Origin: Arcobacter sp.
Lineage (GTDB): Bacteria > Campylobacterota > Campylobacteria > Campylobacterales > Arcobacteraceae
Length of the DNA: 64,000 bases
Direction of reading: 5' to 3'
Assembly: GCA_003252105.1 (NCBI GenBank)
Contig: QKDL01000050.1
Location: forward strand, 1-64,000
Part shown: positions 26,557 through 35,826 of the stretch, piece by piece
Layout: every line of letters starts with the position of its first letter
Numbering within the stretch: the first letter of the stretch is position 1
The notes under the pieces: model-generated
The model's input: only the letters and a program-made list of their open reading frames with translations
The model's database searches: none
Told to the model about the DNA's origin: nothing
Position numbers and translations under genes: made by a program

Positions 26557-27858
26557 CTAGTTTTTTCTTTTATCAACTACTCTTTGAGCTTTTCCTTGGC
26601 TTCTTGGAACTTCACCATGTTTTTTAACATTTACTTTTACAGATACTCCAATACCTGATTTTATTTTATGAACTAGAGTTTTTATAGCTTCACCTATTTC
26701 TCTTTCACTTGCAGTTAGTTCTGGTTCTATATCTATAGCTAAATCGTCCATATTACCAGTTCTTGAAATTACAATTTGATAATAAGGAGAGAACGCTTCA
26801 ATTTTCATCAATATCTCTTCAATTTGTGATGGGAATACATTTACCCCTCTAATAATCATCATATCATCTGTTCTAGCGTGAATTCTTTTCATTTTACGCA
26901 TATTTAAAAGATCACCTTTATATAGTGTAGATAAATCTTTTGTTCTATATCTAATGATTGGTAAAGCTTCTTTTGTCAAAGTTGTTAAAACTAATTCGCC
27001 TTCTTGCTCATCAGGGATAGGATTAAAGGTATCTCTATCAACAATTTCAGGATAAAAGTGATCTTCCCAAACATATAAATCTCCTCTATCTTCTAACACT
27101 TCACAAGCAACACCTGGACCCATCATTTCAGATAAACCATAAATATCAAGTGCATCAATTCCAACTTTCTCTTCAATAGTTCTTTTCATCTCCATAGACC
27201 AAGGTTCAGCTCCAAAAATACCAACTTTAAGTGCAGTTTCTTTTGGATCTATTCCTCTGTTTTCCATCTCTTCAATGATATTTAACATATATGATGGTGT
27301 AACCATTATTACAGTTGCTTTGAAGTCATTTATTAAAGTAACTTGTTTATCTGTAAAACCACCAGAAGCAGGAACTACTGTACATCCAAGTTTTTCTGCA
27401 CCATAATGAGCACCTAATCCACCTGTAAATAAACCATATCCATAAGAGACATGAACTATATCCCCTTTTCCTCCACCTGCAAGTCTTAGTGATCTTGCAA
27501 CTAAATCAGACCAAGTATCAACATCTTGTCTTGTATATCCTACAACTGTTGGTTTACCAGTTGTTCCACTTGATGCATGAAGTCTTACAATATCACTCAT
27601 TGGATTTGCAAACATCCCAAATGGATAGTTTAATCTTAAATCCTCTTTTGTAGTAAAAGGGAACTTATTGATATCTTCTAAAAAAGTAAAATCATCAGGA
27701 TGAACACCATGTTCATCCCACTTCTTTTTATAATAGGGAACAAATGAATAAGCTCTTAACAATGTGTGTTTCATTCTTCTTGTTTGTAAAGCAATAAGTT
27801 CATCTTTGGATATAAGAACTTTTGGATAATAACTTACAGTTTTTCTTTTGTTTTCCAT
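26557..27858 (-). CDS. paaK: Phenylacetate-CoA ligase PaaK
   Basis: This 433-residue adenylate-forming ligase activates phenylacetate to phenylacetyl-CoA with ATP. It has the phosphate loop SSGTTGKPTVVGYT near residue 94, YGLSEMMGPG near 240, and the C-terminal conserved Lys region VPRSQGKAQRV. Length and motifs match PaaK rather than benzoate-CoA ligase (~520 residues). It lies 9 bp after paaJ in the order F-G-H-I-J-K. Other arylacetates could be substrates. Confidence 0.93.
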   Translation of the reverse strand: MENKRKTVSYYPKVLISKDELIALQTRRMKHTLLRAYSFVPYYKKKWDEHGVHPDDFTFLEDINKFPFTTKEDLRLNYPFGMFANPMSDIVRLHASSGTTGKPTVVGYTRQDVDTWSDLVARSLRLAGGGKGDIVHVSYGYGLFTGGLGAHYGAEKLGCTVVPASGGFTDKQVTLINDFKATVIMVTPSYMLNIIEEMENRGIDPKETALKVGIFGAEPWSMEMKRTIEEKVGIDALDIYGLSEMMGPGVACEVLEDRGDLYVWEDHFYPEIVDRDTFNPIPDEQEGELVLTTLTKEALPIIRYRTKDLSTLYKGDLLNMRKMKRIHARTDDMMIIRGVNVFPSQIEEILMKIEAFSPYYQIVISRTGNMDDLAIDIEPELTASEREIGEAIKTLVHKIKSGIGVSVKVNVKKHGEVPRSQGKAQRVVDKRKN

Positions 27859-27867
27859 TTTATCTCC

Positions 27868-29085
27868 CTAGTCTCTATTTAAATTTTCTATTATCATAGA
27901 TATACCTTGTCCTACACCAATACACATAGTACAAAGTCCATATCTTCCTTTTGTTTGTTCTAAATGGTTCAGTGCTGTCATAACAAGTCTAGTTCCACTC
28001 ATCCCTAATGGATGACCTAAAGAGATAGCCCCACCATTTGGGTTAACTTTTGGATCATCATCTTTTAATCCTAAACCTCTAATTGTTGCTAAACCTTGTG
28101 AAGCAAAAGCTTCATTTAGTTCAATTACATCCATATCATCTATACTCATACCCGTTTTTTCTAAAATCTTTTTAGATGAGTAAAGTGGTCCTATTCCCAT
28201 GATTTTTGGAGGAACACCAGCTACAGCCATCATTACAATTTTTGCTTTTGGTTTTAGATTATATTTCTCAACAGCATTTTTTGAGGCAATTATCATTGCT
28301 CCTGCACCATCATTAACCCCTGAGGCATTACCAGCTGTTACTGTTCCTCCCTCTTTTTTAAAAGGGGTATTTAGTGTTGAAAGTTTTTCTAATGTTGTAT
28401 TTGGTTTAGGGTATTCATCTTTATCCACTATTAAATCATCTTGTTTTCTTCTTTTTACAACAACAGGTGTTATCTCTTTTTTGAAAAAACCTTTTTCCAT
28501 AGCTACTTTGCATTTTTGTTGTGAATTAAATGCAAACTTATCCTGATCTTCTCTTGTAACTTTGAATTCTTCAGCTACATTTTCTCCAGTTTCAGGCATC
28601 GAGTCTGTTCCAAACATCTCCTTCATTTTAGGATTTACAAATCTCCAACCAATAGTTGTATCAAATACACTATTTGCTCTTGTAAATGCAGTATCAGCTT
28701 TAGGCATTACAAAAGGTGCTCTAGACATTGATTCAACACCACCTGCAATAATTAAATCACATTCACCAGCTTTTATTGCTCGTGCTGCTATACCAATTGC
28801 ATCCATTCCTGACCCACAAAGTCTATTGATTGTAGTACCACCACTTTGATAAGGAAGACCAGCTAATAGTGCAGACATTTTTGCAACATTTCTATTATCT
28901 TCACCAGCTTGATTTGCACATCCAAAAATTACATCATCAAGCTCTTCCCAGTTTATAGAAGGATTATTTTTCATTAAATAGTTAAGTGGAATAGCACCCA
29001 TATCATCAGGTCTAATAGAAGATAATGAACCTCCATAAGAACCAATAGGTGTTCTAATATAATCTATAATATATGCTTCATTCAT
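27868..29085 (-). CDS. paaJ: Beta-ketoadipyl-CoA thiolase PaaJ
   Basis: This 405-residue thiolase has the nucleophile Cys in NRLCGSGMDAIG (near residue 90), the His in GGAISLGHPLGMSG, and the second Cys in CTMCIGVGQG. In this context it cleaves 3-oxoadipyl-CoA to succinyl-CoA and acetyl-CoA and also acts on the dehydro-suberyl intermediate. It overlaps the paaI stop by 4 bp. The sequence is full length. Confidence 0.92.
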   Translation of the reverse strand: MNEAYIIDYIRTPIGSYGGSLSSIRPDDMGAIPLNYLMKNNPSINWEELDDVIFGCANQAGEDNRNVAKMSALLAGLPYQSGGTTINRLCGSGMDAIGIAARAIKAGECDLIIAGGVESMSRAPFVMPKADTAFTRANSVFDTTIGWRFVNPKMKEMFGTDSMPETGENVAEEFKVTREDQDKFAFNSQQKCKVAMEKGFFKKEITPVVVKRRKQDDLIVDKDEYPKPNTTLEKLSTLNTPFKKEGGTVTAGNASGVNDGAGAMIIASKNAVEKYNLKPKAKIVMMAVAGVPPKIMGIGPLYSSKKILEKTGMSIDDMDVIELNEAFASQGLATIRGLGLKDDDPKVNPNGGAISLGHPLGMSGTRLVMTALNHLEQTKGRYGLCTMCIGVGQGISMIIENLNRD

Positions 29086-29519
29086 TGTACTTCCTTTTCT
29101 TCTAATATAGTGCCTTTTACAGCTTTTGATTTACCAGTGAAAAATGCGACTGATTCAAATTTTTGATTTACAACTAAGATGTCGTATATTCCATTTCTAC
29201 CTTTTAAATATTTTTCTGTAGCAGTTGCATATAGTGTGTCTCCTAATAGAGCAGGTTTTACAAAACTTATATCACAAGCAGCAGCTACTGTTGCAATATT
29301 TCTTGAGTTACAAGCAATAGCAAAAGCTGCGTCAGCAAAAGAAAAAATTGCACCACCTTGACAAGTTCCATGACCATTTAGCATCTTTTGGGTAACTTCC
29401 ATCTCCATTTTTGAATAGCCTTCTTCAACTTCTAACAATTTCATACCTAGGGTATGTTCAAATTTTGTATCAGCCATCATTTTTTCTGCAACTTTATAAC
29501 AAAGTTTTGTCTCATTCAT
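29082..29519 (-). CDS. paaI: Phenylacetyl-CoA pathway thioesterase PaaI
   Basis: This 145-residue hotdog thioesterase has the PaaI motif GHGTCQGGAIFSFADAAFA, with the catalytic Asp and Gly-rich turn. It releases CoA from dead-end ring-hydroxylated thioesters. I prefer the ATG at 29519 to the GTG at 29531, because AGGTGGGA lies 8 nt before that ATG. The start overlaps the paaH stop by 8 bp. Confidence 0.88.
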   Translation of the reverse strand: MNETKLCYKVAEKMMADTKFEHTLGMKLLEVEEGYSKMEMEVTQKMLNGHGTCQGGAIFSFADAAFAIACNSRNIATVAAACDISFVKPALLGDTLYATATEKYLKGRNGIYDILVVNQKFESVAFFTGKSKAVKGTILEEKEVQ

Positions 29520-31032
29520 AATATTTCCCACCTATTATTGATTTTTCGATAATACCTCTATCTGCTCTGTATCTAGTATCTTTGTAAAATGATTCTAAAT
29601 TGTTTAATGTTTCTAATACGAAATCAATACCTAATTTATCTGCCCATTTAAATGGACCTATAGGATAATTTACACCATTTTCCATAGCAATATCAACACT
29701 AAATTCATCACAAACACCATTTGTCACTGTTGAACTTGCTTCATTTACTAACATACAGACAGTTCTTGACATAACCATTGCTGGTGAATCTTTTATTATT
29801 AGAGTTTTTTTACCAATTTGTGCAAAAAGTGCTGCAATATTTTTTTCAACATGTTTTTGTGCAATCAGTGAAGTTGCGATAGTTATAGAGTCAGTTAGAG
29901 CATAATCTATACTGATATCAAATTGGGCTATATTTTTTTCATTTAATTCTTTTGAAATTTGGCTAGCCATTTTACCTTTTGTTAAAAATAATTTTATGTC
30001 ATTAAACTCAATATATCCATCACCTTCAACTTCGATTACATTAATCTCAGCTTTTTTAAATAAAGGTATTAGTTCATTTGCTACTCCTAAAGAACCATAT
30101 ACAGTAATAGTTGATATTTTATTGTTTGAGGGAACTACTTGCGTATATTCATCTCTACTTAATTGTTTTCCCTCTTCATATTTATAAAAACCAATACCTG
30201 ATTTTCTTCCAAGTAATCCTGCTTGAGCAAACTCTTGTTGCGTCAATGATGGATTAAATCTTGAATCTTGATAGTATGAGTTAAAAGTTGATTCAGTAAC
30301 TGAATAGTTTGTATCGTTTCCAATTAAATCCATTAGTTCAAATGGACCCATTCTGAATCTACCTGATGATCTTACTATTTCATCAATTGTTGCAAAAGTT
30401 GAAACTCCCTCTTCATATAATCTTAGTGCTTCAGCATAAAACGGTCTAGCAATTCTATTTACTATAAAACCTGGACTAGATTTTACAAAAACTGCTTTTT
30501 TACCCCATGAGTTAGCTAGATTATAAACATCTTCTACAAGTTGTTTGTCACTTTGTAATCCAGAGATTACTTCAACTAATTTCATAATAGGTGCTGGATT
30601 AAAAAAATGCATACCTACCATTCTATCAGGTCTTTTAAGACCATTTGCCAAAGCAGAAATAGAAATAGATGAAGTATTTGATGCAATACAAACATCACCA
30701 CAAATATCTTCAAGTTGTTTAAATATCTCTTGTTTTATCTCTTTGTTTTCAATGATAGCTTCAATTATCAAATCACAAGGAGCTAAATCTTCTATTTTCA
30801 TAGTAGGATTCAATAAAGATATAGTTTTATCTTTTAGCTCTTGAGTCATTTTCCCTTTTTCAACAAGTTTCGATAACTCTTTTTCATTGATAGTCATTGC
30901 ATTGTCAACTGCACCATCCCAATTATCATATAGTATTACTTTATGACCTGCTTTTGCTGCAACTTGAGCAATACCTCTACCCATAATACCTGCACCAACT
31001 ATTCCTATAATTGAATTTGAATCTATTCTCAT
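29512..31032 (-). CDS. paaH: 3-hydroxyadipyl-CoA dehydrogenase PaaH
   Basis: This 506-residue NAD-dependent dehydrogenase has the Rossmann motif GIVGAGIMGRGIAQ at residue 10, ASNTSSIS and MHFFNPAPIMKLVEV typical of the HAD family, and a second C-terminal dimerisation domain. Length and layout match PaaH. It oxidises 3-hydroxyadipyl-CoA to 3-oxoadipyl-CoA. It is 1 bp from paaG. Confidence 0.92.
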   Translation of the reverse strand: MRIDSNSIIGIVGAGIMGRGIAQVAAKAGHKVILYDNWDGAVDNAMTINEKELSKLVEKGKMTQELKDKTISLLNPTMKIEDLAPCDLIIEAIIENKEIKQEIFKQLEDICGDVCIASNTSSISISALANGLKRPDRMVGMHFFNPAPIMKLVEVISGLQSDKQLVEDVYNLANSWGKKAVFVKSSPGFIVNRIARPFYAEALRLYEEGVSTFATIDEIVRSSGRFRMGPFELMDLIGNDTNYSVTESTFNSYYQDSRFNPSLTQQEFAQAGLLGRKSGIGFYKYEEGKQLSRDEYTQVVPSNNKISTITVYGSLGVANELIPLFKKAEINVIEVEGDGYIEFNDIKLFLTKGKMASQISKELNEKNIAQFDISIDYALTDSITIATSLIAQKHVEKNIAALFAQIGKKTLIIKDSPAMVMSRTVCMLVNEASSTVTNGVCDEFSVDIAMENGVNYPIGPFKWADKLGIDFVLETLNNLESFYKDTRYRADRGIIEKSIIGGKYYE

Positions 31033-31033
31033 A

Positions 31034-31825
31034 TTAGTTTCCTTTAAAATTAGGAGTTCTTTTTTCTAAAAATGCTGAAACTCCTTCTTTATAATCATTT
31101 GAGTGACCAGCTGCTCTTTGTAGATTTTTTTCTAATTCTAATTGTTCATCTAATGAGTTTTCAACAGATTGATTTAATGCTTTTTTTATTAAAGACAATC
31201 CATATGTTGGTGCAGTAGAAAAATGAATAGCTAGTTTTTGAACCTCTTCATCAATAGTTTCTATTGGATATACCCTAGAAATTAGTCCATATTCTAATGC
31301 AGTTTGTGCAGAAAGTTTATCACCTAACATACATAACTCTTTTGCTCTTGCCATTCCTACAAGTTGTGGTAAGAAGAAAGAGTTTCCACTATCAGGCACT
31401 AATCCAATTTTACAAAAGGCTTGTATAAATGAGACTTTTTCATTTGCAATTACAAAGTCACAAGCTAATGCAATCCCAACTCCAGCACCTGCTGCTACAC
31501 CATTTACTTTACAAATAACTGGTATCTCTAAGTTATATATTGTTTTAATTAGTGGATTATATTTTCTTTCAATTGATTCACCTAAATCAAGTTTTTCATC
31601 ACTATTATTAACTGATCTATCGTTTAAATCTTGTCCAGCACAAAAAGCTTTTCCTTCTCCTGTGATGATTAATACTCTAATAGTGCTATCTTTTTTTATA
31701 TTGTTAAAAGCATTCTTTAATTCAGCATGCATTTGTTCATTTAATGAATTAAATACTTCTGGTCTATTTAATGTTAAAGTTGCTATACCGTTATTGTTTT
31801 CATATTTTATTGTTTCATATAACAT
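31034..31825 (-). CDS. paaG: Oxepin-CoA-forming isomerase PaaG
   Basis: This 263-residue crotonase superfamily protein has AGQDLNDRSV near the oxyanion hole and AAGAGVGIALACDFV followed by CKIGLVPDSGNSFFLPQLVG, the PaaG signature. The position equivalent to the first hydratase Glu is not Glu, consistent with an isomerase. It converts the ring epoxide-CoA to oxepin-CoA and also shifts double bonds later. It overlaps no neighbour but is 2 bp from paaF. Its presence implies that an epoxide-CoA is formed, so an epoxidase must exist somewhere. Confidence 0.9.
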   Translation of the reverse strand: MLYETIKYENNNGIATLTLNRPEVFNSLNEQMHAELKNAFNNIKKDSTIRVLIITGEGKAFCAGQDLNDRSVNNSDEKLDLGESIERKYNPLIKTIYNLEIPVICKVNGVAAGAGVGIALACDFVIANEKVSFIQAFCKIGLVPDSGNSFFLPQLVGMARAKELCMLGDKLSAQTALEYGLISRVYPIETIDEEVQKLAIHFSTAPTYGLSLIKKALNQSVENSLDEQLELEKNLQRAAGHSNDYKEGVSAFLEKRTPNFKGN

Positions 31826-31827
31826 TA

Positions 31828-32598
31828 TTATTGTCCTTTAAAATTTGGTTTTCTTTTTTCTTTGAAGGCACTAATTCCCTCTTTTTTATCACTACTAGAT
31901 AATATTCCAGAAAAAATTGTCTTTTCATATTTAAGTGATGCACTTAAGCCTGTTTCATAAGAAGCAAGAACAGAACTTTTTATTGCATTTACTGCCAAAG
32001 GAGATTTTTTGGCAATTTTGTTAGCTATTTCAATTGATCTTATGATTGTAGTTTGAACAGGTACAACCTCTGATACTAAATTCATTTTTTTTGCAGTTTT
32101 TGCATCAATAAAATCTCCAGTTAAAAGCATCAGCATTGCATTTGATTTTCCCATAGCTTTTACTGTTCTTTGTGTGCCTCCAGCTCCTGGCATTATTCCT
32201 AAATTGATTTCAGGTTGCCCAAACTGTGCATTGTCACCAGCGATAATAATGTCACAATGCATTGCAAGTTCACAACCTCCACCTAAACAAAACCCATTTA
32301 CACTTGCAATGATAGGTTTTTTAAAATCTTTAATTGTTTCCCAGTAAGATGTTCTTACATCATTTATTGATTCAAATGTATTTTTTATTTCAAGTTCATT
32401 TATATCTGCACCAGCTGCAAACACTTTTTCTCCCCCTGTTAAGATTACACATCTTATCTCATCAGAAGAAGATGATAAAACCTCTGCAATCTCTTTTAAA
32501 GTATTTGTTCTTAATGCATTAAAAACCGATTCTCTATTAATTGTAATTATTAATATATGTTGGTTTTCAGTCTCAACTTTAATATCTTTAAAGCTCAT
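31828..32598 (-). CDS. paaF: 2,3-dehydroadipyl-CoA hydratase PaaF
   Basis: This 256-residue crotonase has AGADINELE, the hydratase glutamates (FCLGGGCELAM and GQPEINLGIMPGAGGTQR), and the full family length. It hydrates 2,3-dehydroadipyl-CoA. It is the first gene of the leftward paaFGHIJK operon and faces paaN across a 205-bp divergent intergenic region with the TGCTAT repeat. It is similar to the crotonase at 20819. Confidence 0.9.
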   Translation of the reverse strand: MSFKDIKVETENQHILIITINRESVFNALRTNTLKEIAEVLSSSSDEIRCVILTGGEKVFAAGADINELEIKNTFESINDVRTSYWETIKDFKKPIIASVNGFCLGGGCELAMHCDIIIAGDNAQFGQPEINLGIMPGAGGTQRTVKAMGKSNAMLMLLTGDFIDAKTAKKMNLVSEVVPVQTTIIRSIEIANKIAKKSPLAVNAIKSSVLASYETGLSASLKYEKTIFSGILSSSDKKEGISAFKEKRKPNFKGQ

Positions 32599-32681
32599 TT
32601 TATTACTCCAATATTTTATCTATTTCAAAAAAACTGAAAAAATTCTAACAAATGTAATATTTATTAGAGCTTAAAAAATAA

Positions 32682-32698
32682 TGCTATTTTATTGCTAT
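32682..32698 (+). promoter_or_regulatory. TGCTAT 11-bp direct repeat in the paaF/paaN divergent region
   Basis: TGCTAT is at 32682 and 32693. A TACTAT hexamer at 32712-32717 could be the -10 for paaN. The repeat could control both directions. No further feature is seen in 32599-32803. Confidence 0.5.
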
Positions 32699-32803
32699 TT
32701 ATTTTTAAAAGTACTATTTTATGGGATTAAGTTTTTTTATTTAATATTCATTTAATTTAAATTATATTAATATTTTTCAAATTATATTACATAAAGGATA
32801 GAT

Positions 32804-34462
32804 ATGGAACTTTTTGAGAAGCATAAAAAAATATTAGATAGAGCATTAGAAGAAATTAATAATAGAGGATTTTGGTCTCCTTATTTTGAAATACCAAGTT
32901 CAAAAGTTTATGGGGAGGGTAAAAAAGAAGAATCTATAAAATCTTTTAAAGCACAACTTAATAATAGATATGAAATCAAAGGTTTTGATACAGATAAATA
33001 TTTAGGTGAAGAGATATCTCCTTATGGGTTCAATTTAGGTATAACATATCCTTCAATAGACTCCGAAAAACTTGTATCAGATTCAAAAACTGCTATGAAA
33101 CAATGGAAAAATTGTGACTTAGATTTTAGAGCAGGAATCTGTTTAGAGATTCTTGATAGAATTAATAAAAGATCTTTTGAAATGGCAAATGCTGTTATGC
33201 ATACAACAGGTCAACCATATATGATGGCATTTCAAGCAGGTGGTCCCCATGCACAAGATAGAGGCTTAGAAGCTTTGGCTTATGCATATAAACAATTATC
33301 AGTTATACCTAGTGAATCAGTATTTGAAAAACCTACTGGAAAAGATAATCCTCCAATAGTTGTAAATAAAAAGTTTAAACTTGCACCAAGAGGGATATCA
33401 TTAATTATAACTTGTTCAACTTTCCCTACATGGAACTCATATTCTGCACTTTTTGCATCTTTAGTTACTGGAAATTCAGTTATTTATAAACCACATAGAA
33501 ATGGTATCTTACCAATTGCCTTAACAGTTGATATTGTAAGAGAAGTATTAGAAGAAAATGGTATTAATCCTGATTTAGTATCTATGATTATAAGTGATGA
33601 TAGAACACAAACTCAAAACCTTGTTAAAAATAAAAATGTAAAAATTATTGATTTTACAGGTAGCACTTCATTTGGTGATTGGTTAGAAAATAATGCTCCT
33701 CAAGCAAATGTCTATACTGAAAAAGCAGGTGTGAATTGTTTAATCATAGATAACTTTGATAACTTAAAAGGTATGGCAAGAAATCTATCTATGGCATTAT
33801 CTTTATATTCATCACAAATGTGTACAGCTCCTCAAAATATATTTATTCCAAAAGATGGAATCGTATCAAATGGAGAAAAAGTTAGTTTTGATGAAGTTGC
33901 ATCAATGATAGCTAGTAGTGTAGAAAAACTTCTTTCTGTTGATGAAAGAGCCGTAGAGATTTTAGGGGCAATTCAAAATAGTGATATTTGTAACAGAGTT
34001 GAAAATGCAAAAGATATTGGTGAAATAGTTTTAGCATCAAAAGATATAAAGCATCCTATGTTTGAAAATGCTACAATTAAAACACCTGTAATTGTTAAAA
34101 TATCTGCAAAAGATAAAGAAAAATTTCATAATGAACACTTTGGACCTATTATTTTACTTATAGAGACTGAATCTAGAGAAGATAGTTTAAAAGTGTGGCA
34201 AGAAACTATCGAGTTACATGGTGCAATCACAGCTGGTGTATATAGTTCTGATGAGAAATATTTAGAACAAGTAGAAGAGATAGCTATTGATGAAAAAGTT
34301 AATTTATCTGTAAATTTAACTGGACATGTGTTGATGAATCATTCAGCTGCATTTACTGATTTTCATGCAACAGGAGATAATAAAGCTGCAAATTGTGCTT
34401 TATCAAATGATAATTTTATTTCAGGAAGATACTCTATTGTTACAATAAAAAAGGATGCTTAA
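32804..34462 (+). CDS. paaN: PaaN-type aldehyde dehydrogenase of phenylacetate degradation
   Basis: This 552-residue aldehyde dehydrogenase-like protein begins with the PaaN-specific N-terminal region (FEKHKKILDRALEEINNRGFW). It has an NAD region (APRGISLIITCSTFPTWNSY), DFTGSTSFGDW, and a Cys in SSQMCTAPQNIFIP. Unlike E. coli PaaZ (~680 residues) it has no MaoC hydratase domain, so the ring-opening hydrolase must be another protein. It likely oxidises the semialdehyde after oxepin-CoA ring opening. It overlaps paaY by 1 bp. Confidence 0.85.
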   Translation: MELFEKHKKILDRALEEINNRGFWSPYFEIPSSKVYGEGKKEESIKSFKAQLNNRYEIKGFDTDKYLGEEISPYGFNLGITYPSIDSEKLVSDSKTAMKQWKNCDLDFRAGICLEILDRINKRSFEMANAVMHTTGQPYMMAFQAGGPHAQDRGLEALAYAYKQLSVIPSESVFEKPTGKDNPPIVVNKKFKLAPRGISLIITCSTFPTWNSYSALFASLVTGNSVIYKPHRNGILPIALTVDIVREVLEENGINPDLVSMIISDDRTQTQNLVKNKNVKIIDFTGSTSFGDWLENNAPQANVYTEKAGVNCLIIDNFDNLKGMARNLSMALSLYSSQMCTAPQNIFIPKDGIVSNGEKVSFDEVASMIASSVEKLLSVDERAVEILGAIQNSDICNRVENAKDIGEIVLASKDIKHPMFENATIKTPVIVKISAKDKEKFHNEHFGPIILLIETESREDSLKVWQETIELHGAITAGVYSSDEKYLEQVEEIAIDEKVNLSVNLTGHVLMNHSAAFTDFHATGDNKAANCALSNDNFISGRYSIVTIKKDA

Positions 34463-35055
34463 TGCAAATATATGAGTTAGATGGATTGATACCTGTTATT
34501 AGTCCACAAGCGTTTGTCCATGAAACAGCTGTCATTATAGGAGATGTTTTTATAGATGAGGGTGCTTACATAGGACCAAATTCTTGCCTTAGAGGAGATT
34601 TTGGTCGAATAATTATAAAAAAAGATGCAAATATACAAGATTGTTGTGTTTGTCACTCTTTTCCAAATATAGATGTTATTGTTGAAGAGAAAGGACATAT
34701 TGGACATAGTGCAATTTTACATGGTTGTCATATAAAATATAATGCTATGGTTGGTATGGGATCAGTTATTATGGATGAGGCAGTTATTGGAGAAAATTCA
34801 ATAATAGGTGCTTCCTCTTTAGTACCAGCAAAAACAGTTATTCCAGATAATCATTTAGCTTTTGGAAATCCAGTAAAAGTAAAAAGAGAATTAAAAGATG
34901 AAGAGATATCTTGGAAGAAAAAAGGGAGTGAAGAGTATACAAATCTTGCATACAATTGCTTAAAAAATCTAAAAAAATGTACTCCCCTAAAAGAATCAAA
35001 TAAACAAAGAGATGCACTTAGAACAAAGATGCAATACACTCAAAAAAACTCTTAA
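34462..35055 (+). CDS. paaY: PaaY hexapeptide-repeat thioesterase/gamma-carbonic-anhydrase-like protein
   Basis: This 197-residue left-handed beta-helix protein has hexapeptide repeats (AVIIGDVFIDEGAYIGPNSCL) and the zinc His set in CVCHSFPNID and GHIGHSAILHGCHI. PaaY hydrolyses stalled CoA thioesters such as ring-hydroxylated phenylacetyl-CoA products. Length and location next to paaN agree. Confidence 0.9.
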   Translation: MQIYELDGLIPVISPQAFVHETAVIIGDVFIDEGAYIGPNSCLRGDFGRIIIKKDANIQDCCVCHSFPNIDVIVEEKGHIGHSAILHGCHIKYNAMVGMGSVIMDEAVIGENSIIGASSLVPAKTVIPDNHLAFGNPVKVKRELKDEEISWKKKGSEEYTNLAYNCLKNLKKCTPLKESNKQRDALRTKMQYTQKNS

Positions 35056-35058
35056 GAT

Positions 35059-35077
35059 ATAAGGAATTTTTCCTTAT
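35059..35077 (+). terminator. Hairpin between paaY and thioesterase gene
   Basis: ATAAGGAA / TTCCTTAT is an 8-bp perfect stem with a TTT loop, just after the paaY stop. It contains an AAGGAA block, and a second AAGGA follows before the next ATG. It could be a partial terminator or a translation control hairpin. Confidence 0.4.
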
Positions 35078-35095
35078 TCTTAAAAAAGGAATGTT

Positions 35096-35482
35096 ATGTT
35101 TAAAGAAACTATAAGACCTAGGTTTAATGAAACGGATGGTTTAGGACATATAAATAACAATGTATATACTATCTGGTTTGATTTATGTAGATTACCTGCA
35201 TTAAAACTTTTTGAAGAAAGACTTGAACCAAAAAATATGCCATTTGTTTTAGCTCATACAAGTACAGATTTTTTGAAAGAAGTTTTTTATAGTGATGAGG
35301 TGATAGTTCATACAAGATTAAAAAAAATTGGAAATTCATCAATGCACTTTGTTCATAATTTATATCAAAATGGTAAGTTATGTACAATAGGAAAAGCAGT
35401 TATGATTCATTTTAATCATAAAACAAAAGAATCAATGCCAATACCTTCAAATATTAGAATTGAATTAGAAAAACATATTTAA
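35096..35482 (+). CDS. Hotdog acyl-CoA thioesterase (YbgC/4HBT-like)
   Basis: This 128-residue single-hotdog protein starts with the 4HBT-type motif RPRFNETDGLGHINNNVYTIWF, which includes the catalytic Asp and the GHxNN. It probably hydrolyses acyl- or aryl-CoA thioesters. It is the last gene of the paaN operon and the third CoA-hydrolysing gene here (with PaaI and PaaY), which suggests CoA release from stalled intermediates is important. Confidence 0.85.
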   Translation: MFKETIRPRFNETDGLGHINNNVYTIWFDLCRLPALKLFEERLEPKNMPFVLAHTSTDFLKEVFYSDEVIVHTRLKKIGNSSMHFVHNLYQNGKLCTIGKAVMIHFNHKTKESMPIPSNIRIELEKHI

Positions 35483-35826
35483 TTTCTTATATAAATCAAT
35501 TGAACCAATAATTCCAGAATATATTACAAAAAAAATACTCATTACTATATAGTAGTTATATTAATTAATCCTTAATATACTTATTATCAATAATATTATC
35601 AATATAACACTAAAATGAGTATTTTTGAAACAAACATAGCATTAAAATAGCATTCTTAATATGATACAAATTAGTTGTATAAATTATAAACTTTGTAATA
35701 TTTTATATAAATTTTAAGATTAAATTAAAAAACTATAATGTAAACTAATTTGGTAGTGTTATAGATACTTTATAAATTGCGCGACAATCTATTTTCACTA
35801 TTAATTTCGGAATTTTAGGAGAATGT
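35483..35826. other. Intergenic region upstream of a porin
   Basis: This 344-bp stretch has no gene. It is A+T-rich and holds the inverted copy of the TGCTAT repeat with a TATGAT -10 candidate (35636-35665), a TTGCGC...TATTAA possible promoter (about 35778-35805) and the ribosome site AGGAGA before the porin. Confidence 0.6.
35636..35652 (+). promoter_or_regulatory. ATAGCA 11-bp repeat (inverse of TGCTAT) with TATGAT
   Basis: ATAGCA at 35636 and 35647 is the reverse complement of the TGCTAT repeat seen at 16138 and 32682. TATGAT follows at 35660-35665. The block TATGATACAA is identical to 21814-21823 upstream of the diiron oxygenase. Confidence 0.5.

Noticed and set aside
26557-27858. Benzoate-CoA ligase
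   Set aside because: The length (433 residues) and the SSGTTGKPTVVGYT and C-terminal motifs match PaaK; benzoate ligases are about 520 residues.
35780-35783. Single GCGA before porin 1 as a further regulon site
   Set aside because: No second repeat lies 11 bp upstream, so it does not meet the pattern. The TGCTAT repeat is the better lead there.
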